DNA from: CAZVWV01 sp964631745
Lineage (GTDB): Bacteria > Bdellovibrionota_C > UBA2361 > JBGSMV01
Length of the DNA: 11,439 nucleotides
Assembly: GCA_964631745.1 (NCBI GenBank)
Contig: CAZVWV010000124.1
Location: 1-11,439 of the forward strand
Direction: 5' to 3'
The notes beneath the pieces were generated by a model. The model saw nothing but the letters and a program-made list of their open reading frames with translations. It did no database searches and was not told the origin of the DNA. A program made the position numbers and the translations under genes. Of the stretch, positions 6,108 to 11,439 are shown piece after piece. Within the stretch, counting starts at the first letter, position 1, and the number at the start of each line of letters is the position of its first letter.

Positions 6108-6674
6108 CTAACTTTGACTCTTCAGGAAGCTCAAGAATGAGCCTTTTCGTTTTGGCGATGGTTCGGGCATCGGCTCCGGCACTTCGTTAGTTTGAGTTTC
6201 CGGCATTTCAACTATGGTAGTGGGCATATCGGGGGTGTTGGTTTCAAACACCTCGGCGTGCGCAGGCATCTCAACGACCGGTTCCGGATTTTCGTTCATG
6301 CGCATTAAACGTTCAACCATAAAAGGTTGAAGTTCAAATGCAGTCTCGCTATCCGGATTGATGACTAGCCAAGAATCAGAGCTTAGCGCCATAGACAGAT
6401 CGGCGCCAAGCAGTGAGATGGAATAACTAGGGAGATTGTTTTTCTCAGCCCAGGATTTCAATAGATCGCTAGAGGTGAAAACGGGCACGACGGCGCGGTG
6501 GGCCTCTTTTGTTCTGATTATTTTTACTGTCACATTTCCAGCCGATTCAAGCGGGTCGCTGTCGGTGGGAACATGCAACAATCGCTCCGCCAGTTGCGCA
6601 AGCAGCTTGTCGACGTATGAGTTGTCGCCCTCTTTTACCCTTTGAAGATAAAGTGTTAATAAAGACTTGTTCAT
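6108..6674 (-). CDS. SseB N-terminal-domain protein with a proline/glutamate-rich tail
   Basis: The 188-residue protein resembles the N-terminal domain named after E. coli SseB (enhanced serine sensitivity). A helix-rich start contains LAERLLHVP. It is followed by VPVFTSSDLLKSWA (63-76), LLGADLSMAL (88-97) and WLVINPDS (102-108), a typical ordering for that domain. The molecular role of the domain is not established. After about residue 125 comes a low-complexity tail with many Pro, Glu, Met and Thr residues (repeats like VEMP, PEPMPEPSP). It ends in a basic and hydrophobic tip (KRKGSFLSFLKS) that might contact membrane or nucleic acid. The gene converges on nagZ and diverges from nth across 62 bases. 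No Shine-Dalgarno is evident before the ATG. Function is unknown; it has no obvious tie to the neighbours. Confidence 0.78.
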   Translation of the reverse strand: MNKSLLTLYLQRVKEGDNSYVDKLLAQLAERLLHVPTDSDPLESAGNVTVKIIRTKEAHRAVVPVFTSSDLLKSWAEKNNLPSYSISLLGADLSMALSSDSWLVINPDSETAFELQPFMVERLMRMNENPEPVVEMPAHAEVFETNTPDMPTTIVEMPETQTNEVPEPMPEPSPKRKGSFLSFLKSQS

Positions 6675-6736
6675 AGATTACAGATAGTTAGATTATCAGC
6701 GCCTTTGAAGCGCTTCAGGAAAGTTTAAACCCGCAT

Positions 6737-7369
6737 ATGGCTAAGGCAGAGAGTCGAAACGACTCGATAATATTGGAAAAATTAAGCGCTGCTTACCCAG
6801 CGGCGGCTTCTGAACTGAATTTTCAGAACGAGTACCAATTGTTGGTGGCGGTTATGTTGTCGGCGCAATGCACTGACAAGAAAGTTAACGATGTCACCCC
6901 GGAGCTGTTTGCGACATTCCCTGATTTTGAGTCTCTGAGCAAAGCCCAGGTTTCTAAGCTGGAAAATATTATTCGGCCAATTAACTACTACAAGACAAAG
7001 GCCAGGCATTTACTACTTACTGCTCAAACTATCGCGGCGGAGATGTTTGGGGTTGTGCCACGCACAATGACACTGCTTCGCACGTTGCCTGGTGTCGGGC
7101 AAAAAACTGCGAACGTGATTTTGAACGAGCTCGGAGTTGAAGCCACAATCCCTGTGGATACGCACGTGTTTCGAGTTTCCCGACGCCTAGGCTTCAGCAG
7201 CGCCACAAAGGTTTCCGGCGTGGAGGAAGATCTGAAGATGCGTTTCGACAGCAAGCATTGGAGGGAGTTACATCATCTATTAATTTTACATGGGCGGCGA
7301 GTTTGCAAAGCCCGAAGCCCAAACTGCGCCGGATGCGTGGTCGCCGCAGTTTGTCCAAAGCGCTTTTAG
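6737..7369 (+). CDS. nth: Endonuclease III (DNA glycosylase/AP lyase)
   Basis: Endonuclease III removes oxidised pyrimidines from DNA and cuts the abasic site, starting base-excision repair. The 210 residues match the family length. The helix-hairpin-helix reads LPGVGQKTA, with catalytic Lys123. The catalytic Asp141 lies in VDTHVFR. The [4Fe-4S] cluster ligands are Cys190, Cys197, Cys200 and Cys206, in the exact C-x6-C-x2-C-x5-C spacing. LSAQCTDKKVN (41-51) is also typical. The ATG at 6737 has only a distant AGGAAAG, about 13 bases upstream. The gene is divergent from the SseB-domain gene and stands alone. A 6-bp hairpin (GGAAAT/ATTTCC) lies right after the stop codon. Nothing is missing or unusual. 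Confidence 0.97.
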   Translation: MAKAESRNDSIILEKLSAAYPAAASELNFQNEYQLLVAVMLSAQCTDKKVNDVTPELFATFPDFESLSKAQVSKLENIIRPINYYKTKARHLLLTAQTIAAEMFGVVPRTMTLLRTLPGVGQKTANVILNELGVEATIPVDTHVFRVSRRLGFSSATKVSGVEEDLKMRFDSKHWRELHHLLILHGRRVCKARSPNCAGCVVAAVCPKRF

Positions 7370-7386
7370 GGAAATTGACGATTTCC
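7370..7386 (+). terminator. Weak hairpin directly after nth
   Basis: GGAAAT (7370-7375) and ATTTCC (7381-7386) can form a 6-bp AT-rich stem with a 5-base loop, immediately after the nth stop codon. A T-rich but interrupted stretch follows. It is positioned like a terminator but is weak by composition. Confidence 0.3.
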
Positions 7387-7475
7387 AGATTTAGCTTGTT
7401 GTTCTTAGTGCGTATTAGTCGGTAATAGAATCATCCCTATTTATTAGTGTAAGTGCCCGACATACCATCAGCGGG

Positions 7476-9377
7476 ATGTTGATGTTGAACAGATTTGGGA
7501 GGGCTCAGTCAGGCTCGATGCTACTTTTTGTGGCAGTTGCGATCCTTCCCGCCATCCTGCTTCTTTTCGCCCTTACGCTCGGAACAAATACCTTGCTGCA
7601 TGAGCGAGAACACGCCAAGCAAGTGGCAGACTCGATGGCGCTTTTTGGCGCGCGCTCGTTACCGATGGCGGCGCAGGCCAAACGTTCTGCTGAGGAATAT
7701 TTCGGTAACCCGCAAAAGCCCGATGTAAAGAGTTTCGTTAGCGACCACATACGAGACCGATTTAACGTTAACGTCACGGCAACTCCGGGCGAGGTGCAAG
7801 TTACTTTAACACGCAAGACAAATTATATTACTCTACACTCACCACTTTCGACTCTGGATAAGATATTTAGCGAATCACCGATTGAGCTCAGCTATTCGGT
7901 GCAGAGTATCGCCCAAAGGAATCCACGCAATATTTTAATTTTCATGGATGACAGCGATTATTTGGCTCCGCCGATTACGGAGGGGAGTGGCAGTGGAACG
8001 GTGGCTCTTAAGGGGGCGGAGGCTTATAAGGCCGCCTGGGGGCAGATCGATCAGGTGGAGAAGAATTGCCCAACTTGGTATCAGTGCGGCCCAAACAACC
8101 CTGACTGTAAGGGCACTTGCATTTGGGAGGCGTGGCTGAAAGCCCAAGATCTCGATGCCCGCGGCATGTTTTGGCCGGCAAGTAACTTTCCCAGTACGGC
8201 TCAAGGAACCGCTAGATTTTATAAATGGAAGAAAAACGGAGATAACAATCTTTACTTGGACAAAAACGATTTAAATCCGCTCCTCGCAACTCAACAGTGC
8301 TATAATCCGTCCTTTTCTGCTCTAAAGGACGCCACCATAAGAATGTATGATTACCTGAGTTCCATTCCGCAGAACTTAGTGAGCGTGATGGTGGGGCCTG
8401 AATTTCTTAAGGATAGTGTGCGTTCAAAAGGGGTGAGAGTTCTAAATGCCTGGGGCAGCAACATGGCGCTTGGGGTTGATGGCTATAACGGCGAGGGCAT
8501 TAGCGATGAGTACTGCATGGCTTTGGCGGAGGACAACTCGGTCTTAAACGCCGGCGGCGCTAAATGCGTCAATGTGAATCCACTGACTATACTAGACGAG
8601 CACGCTGATGAGAGTCTTATTCACTGTGGCTATGGCGTACCGAGATATTCCGATCAACTAGGAATCGAGCAGACACCCCGGCGTAACGTGTTTTATCAGA
8701 ACGGTAGGTGGCAGATGGCTGGCACACACCATATCCCAGTACGTGAAGCTATTTGGGGTAGAGCGGTTGCTAGACGATTTCGCAACCACGAGGTACGAGA
8801 GCGCAAGTTGGCGTTAAACCACGCTCTAACGGCCGCAGCGAGCTGGCTTTTCGCGGCTCCCCTTCGCGAAAATCGCGCCGCGGCAGCGCTCGAGCCGTCG
8901 TATTCGCTGTTTTTTATGCTGGGCGACCTCCCCTGGACGGCGAGTGAAGGGGGAACACCGGTCAGACTTGTAAATAATGATGGCACTCTCGACAATACAA
9001 GCTGGGCGAGGCTAGCGGCGTCGCTCAATCACACCGCCTCCCTGGCATGGTCGCTCAAAGCTAAGTTGAATGTTTACATAGTGGTTTTCAAACATGAGGG
9101 TAACTATCCACCAAGAGAGCCTAAGGAGAGTATGCCCAACGGACAGGACTGTAGCGATCAAGGGCCGTTTGATGATCTGCAAATCTGCGCTGCCTATCTG
9201 CGCGATGTAGATACTCTTCAAGAAAAGTTTAACCACTATATGACTCATGGTTTAAACCAGGAGTATGTGCCTTACTTCAATTTAACGCTCATCCGAGTTC
9301 CGGATCGCTCATCGCTGCCTCAAGATGCCGTCAAACAGTTCCCATTCTTTGAAGAATCGATCGGGCTTGTGAGGTGA
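7476..9377 (+). CDS. TadG-like pilus-associated protein with a degenerate VWA domain
   Basis: The 633-residue protein begins like TadG/TadE-family proteins: a short basic head (NRFGRAQSGS), a hydrophobic helix at about 14-36, and an AKQVADSMALFGARSLP segment (47-63). The last corresponds to the ADAAALAGA motif after the helix in this family. From residue about 150 a von Willebrand A-like domain seems to start. NILIFMDDSDY (152-162) sits where the metal-binding DxSxS normally lies, but its last Ser is Tyr162. A long cysteine-rich insertion follows (NCP, CGPNNPDCKGTC). The fold seems to resume near LNHALTAAASWLF, SLFFMLGDLPW and LNVYIVVF. TadG proteins are membrane-anchored accessory factors of Tad (tight adherence) pilus systems. 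There is no Glu at +5 after Gly13, so this is not a processed pseudopilin. Another ATG two codons in is a possible start. The next gene follows by 6 bases. Confidence 0.75.
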   Translation: MLMLNRFGRAQSGSMLLFVAVAILPAILLLFALTLGTNTLLHEREHAKQVADSMALFGARSLPMAAQAKRSAEEYFGNPQKPDVKSFVSDHIRDRFNVNVTATPGEVQVTLTRKTNYITLHSPLSTLDKIFSESPIELSYSVQSIAQRNPRNILIFMDDSDYLAPPITEGSGSGTVALKGAEAYKAAWGQIDQVEKNCPTWYQCGPNNPDCKGTCIWEAWLKAQDLDARGMFWPASNFPSTAQGTARFYKWKKNGDNNLYLDKNDLNPLLATQQCYNPSFSALKDATIRMYDYLSSIPQNLVSVMVGPEFLKDSVRSKGVRVLNAWGSNMALGVDGYNGEGISDEYCMALAEDNSVLNAGGAKCVNVNPLTILDEHADESLIHCGYGVPRYSDQLGIEQTPRRNVFYQNGRWQMAGTHHIPVREAIWGRAVARRFRNHEVRERKLALNHALTAAASWLFAAPLRENRAAAALEPSYSLFFMLGDLPWTASEGGTPVRLVNNDGTLDNTSWARLAASLNHTASLAWSLKAKLNVYIVVFKHEGNYPPREPKESMPNGQDCSDQGPFDDLQICAAYLRDVDTLQEKFNHYMTHGLNQEYVPYFNLTLIRVPDRSSLPQDAVKQFPFFEESIGLVR

Positions 9378-9383
9378 AGTTGC

Positions 9384-10310
9384 ATGAATAGACCAAAGCA
9401 GCTCTCACGACTTGGATTTGTAAGCCTTGAGGCAGGCATCATGCTGGTTTTTCTGATTCCGCTTATTGCAGCGGGCGTGCTGACGGCGAGTTATGTAATA
9501 TTCTTGCAAGACCTTGATAGCTCCGTCAGCGCCGTTTTGAATACTACAGATATTCGACTTCACGGCACCTATACAGGCGACCAGGGATTTGTGACAAGCA
9601 ATCTTGCGATAGATTCTTTGGGGAGCGACGGGGGCACGGGGCACTACGTACGACCCCCTGAGGATGACGATAAACTTAGCGAAGCATCCAAAGAAGTGCG
9701 AGATAGCTTCGAGAAGATGGGACAGAAACTATTTCAGGCATTTAAGTCAAAAATTGATCCTTGGTGCAGTAATCTGAATTGTCCACCTGATTCCTATGAG
9801 GTCACAATACGAATAGCAAGCTGTGGAATTGAGGAGAAAAACGGCGATTACCGTACAGAGAATTTTGGACCTCAGGAGTTTGCACTTTCTGCGCATCGAT
9901 ATTACGGGACTCTTGAGCATCCGCATTCTGCTTCAGAAATAGACCCTCTTTTTAAAGAGATCTTCGATGTCTTAAATACGGCCGACAGCGCGGCTTTAAC
10001 AATCTTTTCGCCGTTAATGGGATCAACAAGTACTCAGTTCTTTGGAAATTACCGTTCTTATTCCTTTATGTCCCCCGCCAGCATTAATGTTGGGGAAGCT
10101 AATAATGAGAACAGGCGCTACTTCCGATCTCTAAGTATACTTGGCGGGAGGGCATTTATTGACATTACCAAGACCAGAATCGGTGATTTTTTGAATCTCC
10201 TTCCACCACTTTGCACATCACTTGGTGGCCACTACGATTCCATTAATAGAAAGTGTACTCGCATCTTGGTGGGCACATCCAAAGTTACGGCTTCTAGATT
10301 GCAACTTTGA
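9384..10310 (+). CDS. Large pseudopilin-like protein with a type IV prepilin cleavage motif
   Basis: The 308-residue protein starts with a basic leader (MNRPKQLSRLG), followed by FVSLEAG and a hydrophobic helix to about residue 42. Gly11 followed by Glu at position +5 (Glu16) matches the G|xxxxE site cut by prepilin peptidases. Tad systems use such pseudopilins (TadE, TadF). The rest is predicted outside the cytoplasm. It has two cysteine-containing stretches (WCSNLNCPP, ASCGIEE), an acidic linker near 88-95, and a C-terminal pair of cysteines around CTSLGG and KCT. I recognise no family beyond the N-terminus. It is longer than usual TadF proteins. It lies six bases after the TadG-like gene, with GAGGTGA as a Shine-Dalgarno overlapping that gene's end, so the two form an operon. 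It converges on the TadE-like gene at 24 bases. Confidence 0.72.
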   Translation: MNRPKQLSRLGFVSLEAGIMLVFLIPLIAAGVLTASYVIFLQDLDSSVSAVLNTTDIRLHGTYTGDQGFVTSNLAIDSLGSDGGTGHYVRPPEDDDKLSEASKEVRDSFEKMGQKLFQAFKSKIDPWCSNLNCPPDSYEVTIRIASCGIEEKNGDYRTENFGPQEFALSAHRYYGTLEHPHSASEIDPLFKEIFDVLNTADSAALTIFSPLMGSTSTQFFGNYRSYSFMSPASINVGEANNENRRYFRSLSILGGRAFIDITKTRIGDFLNLLPPLCTSLGGHYDSINRKCTRILVGTSKVTASRLQL

Positions 10311-10334
10311 ATTATTTTTCGGGAACGAAAGGGC

Positions 10335-11072
10335 TTAATTTGCGGGAAGATTATTTGGTCCACACGCGTCCTCGGGGTGGGGATTTTCGTTAGCCAACAA
10401 ATTCTCTTCACAGGTCGAATTACGATGGTGCGGTCGCTTACTAACAAAGCTCGACTCAAAGCGCACCTCCTTTGAGGTAGCAATATTTAGCGATCGCCCG
10501 AAAAGAATCGCCAGCGGCAAGTTAAATCTTGCGATGAGGTTCACACGTTTGGAATCCCCCGCCAGATACTGCTGCTCAAATCTTACACACCCCGGCCCAT
10601 CGCAATCACGTCTTGCGCTTGGATAGACGGCGCGCACAGCCTCGATAGCGCGATCGATCGCTGCGCCAAAGTTGACCTGTCGCGACGGAGCGATACCGCC
10701 CGAATTCTGGGCCTGCTTAGGATAACACACAGAGTCTCTATCCAGCCCCTGGCAAGTCGCCGGAAGCGTGCCGTCGCTGGTGGAACCAACGTTATCAATT
10801 GTCATGGATGTCAGGATCGTGTGGCCATCTTGTATGGTGTAATTATAAGTGCGCTTGGCCCACTCCACATTTACAGCCCTAGTTCCCGGGTCTATCCTCA
10901 CAGCTGGTCCCTTAACTTTGCCGATCTCTTCCGCCGAGATCTGAAGTCCCTGCCGCAACGCCGAGTAAGCTTGAAACATGCGCACAAGATCATAAACGCC
11001 AGCCGTTACAAACAATATAATCGGCAGGATAGCTGCGTATTCGATAGCGACAAAGCCGCGGGATTTTTGCAT
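10335..11072 (-). CDS. TadE-like pseudopilin
   Basis: With the ATG at 11072 the product has 245 residues and starts MQKSRG, then FVAIEYAAILPIILF. The Gly6|Phe7 boundary with Glu at +5 and Tyr at +6 is the classic Flp-type prepilin and pseudopilin site (G|xxxxEY) seen in TadE and TadF. A hydrophobic helix runs to about residue 27, followed by YDLVRMFQAYSALRQG, also family-like. The exported part includes an insertion with two cysteines (TCQG, VCYP), another pair (DCDGPGC), and a polar His/Asn/Pro-rich tail with two more cysteines. The frame stays open up to a TTG at 11132, but that start would give a 26-residue leader; the six-residue leader fits the family better. The gene is on the opposite strand to the TadG-like operon and ends 24 bases from it. 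Usual partners such as the TadA ATPase are not in the window. Confidence 0.82.
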   Translation of the reverse strand: MQKSRGFVAIEYAAILPIILFVTAGVYDLVRMFQAYSALRQGLQISAEEIGKVKGPAVRIDPGTRAVNVEWAKRTYNYTIQDGHTILTSMTIDNVGSTSDGTLPATCQGLDRDSVCYPKQAQNSGGIAPSRQVNFGAAIDRAIEAVRAVYPSARRDCDGPGCVRFEQQYLAGDSKRVNLIARFNLPLAILFGRSLNIATSKEVRFESSFVSKRPHHRNSTCEENLLANENPHPEDACGPNNLPAN

Positions 11073-11278
11073 GTTATGACTGTATCGATCGAGAGATCGC
11101 AATTCAAGAATTGTTTTCTCAATGCCGACCAAAACGGACTATTACAGACAGCTGGGGGCGCGATAATGCGAGAAAGTTCCGGCTACTTTCGTCGGCGCAG
11201 CCGCCAGGGAGCGGCCGAAAAGCCAGGGATGGCAAATACCGTAGCCGTAAGGTATTATTACCCGTACGAAATTTACAC
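11073..11278. other. Divergent region between the TadE-like gene and tRNA-Ala
   Basis: This stretch should hold the promoter of the TadE-like gene on the minus strand and that of the tRNA on the plus strand. It contains the palindrome CAATTC-AA-GAATTG at 11100-11113, 28 bases before the TadE-like start, a plausible binding site. No protein-coding frame in it is convincing. Confidence 0.45.
11230..11258 (+). promoter_or_regulatory. Possible promoter of tRNA-Ala
   Basis: TATTAT at 11253-11258 is a good -10 candidate, about 20 bases upstream of the tRNA. TGGCAA at 11230-11235, with a 17-base spacer, is a weak -35 (3 of 6). An inverted repeat AATACC/GGTATT (11235-11240/11251-11256) overlaps both boxes. 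The call rests on position and the -10 box only. Confidence 0.4.
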
Positions 11279-11349
<71 letters not shown>

Positions 11350-11351
<2 letters not shown>

Positions 11352-11416
11352 CACTTCGCCCCGCCCAAGCGGAAGCAACGTATGACGACCACCAGTTCAA
11401 GGCGGGGCGAAGTGTG
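11350..11416. repeat. Perfect 16-bp inverted repeat abutting the tRNA
   Basis: CACACTTCGCCCCGCC at 11350-11365 is the exact reverse complement of 11401-11416, separated by 35 bases. The left arm begins in the last two bases of the tRNA. No T-run follows the right arm, so it is not a plain intrinsic terminator. Inside the right half a smaller GGGGC/GCCCC hairpin (11404-11408/11416-11420) could compete. Local GC content is clearly higher than in the rest of the window. It may be a processing or terminating hairpin of the tRNA transcript, a dispersed REP-like element, or the edge of inserted DNA. Confidence 0.8.
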
Positions 11417-11439
11417 CCCCTCGAAGCACCCGCGCCACC

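Noticed and set aside
10317..10330. Bidirectional terminator between the convergent pilus-type genes
   Set aside because: The stem is only 5 bp (TTTCG/CGAAA with a GGAA loop) and no T-run follows on either strand.

Overview
The window carries ordinary bacterial housekeeping genes next to a small, oddly arranged set of Tad-type pilus-associated genes. The host looks like a Gram-negative (diderm) bacterium. There is a lipoprotein with a lipobox, a cytoplasmic NagZ-type muropeptide-recycling enzyme without signal peptide, and pseudopilins of the Tad secretion family. Base composition is balanced by eye and genes sit closely on both strands. I cannot name the lineage; an uncultivated or deltaproteobacterium-like group would fit, but this is inference.

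Left part (1-2900). The left edge cuts a minus-strand tmRNA (ssrA). Its 5' end lies at about position 71, behind a perfect TATAAT box. About 550 bases without a supported gene follow, with one stretch that folds well on paper. Then comes a plus-strand two-CBS-domain protein, convergent with a minus-strand operon read panB, panD, smpB. SmpB and tmRNA, the two halves of trans-translation, are therefore about 1.1 kb apart on the same strand. PanB and PanD supply the two precursor branches of pantothenate; panC is not in the window.

Middle part (2900-7370). A 400-base divergent intergenic region separates panB from a small secreted lipoprotein. Next is a translationally coupled pair of homologous genes: a NagZ-like protein that has lost every recognisable catalytic residue, and an intact NagZ beginning within its stop codon. 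A minus-strand SseB-domain protein converges on nagZ. It is divergent from nth, a complete endonuclease III with its iron-sulfur cluster ligands.

Right part (7370-11439). A plus-strand TadG-like protein with a degenerate VWA metal site is followed at 6 bases by a large pseudopilin-like protein with a G|xxxxE prepilin cleavage motif. Converging on them is a minus-strand TadE-like pseudopilin with a textbook G|FVAIEY motif. No ATPase, platform, secretin or prepilin peptidase gene is visible. A tRNA-Ala(CGC) follows, and a perfect 16-bp inverted repeat begins in its last two bases.

No CRISPR array, transposase or clear novel defence system was seen. The most interesting points are the NagZ pseudoenzyme/enzyme pair, the split Tad-type mini-cluster and the inverted repeat abutting the tRNA.
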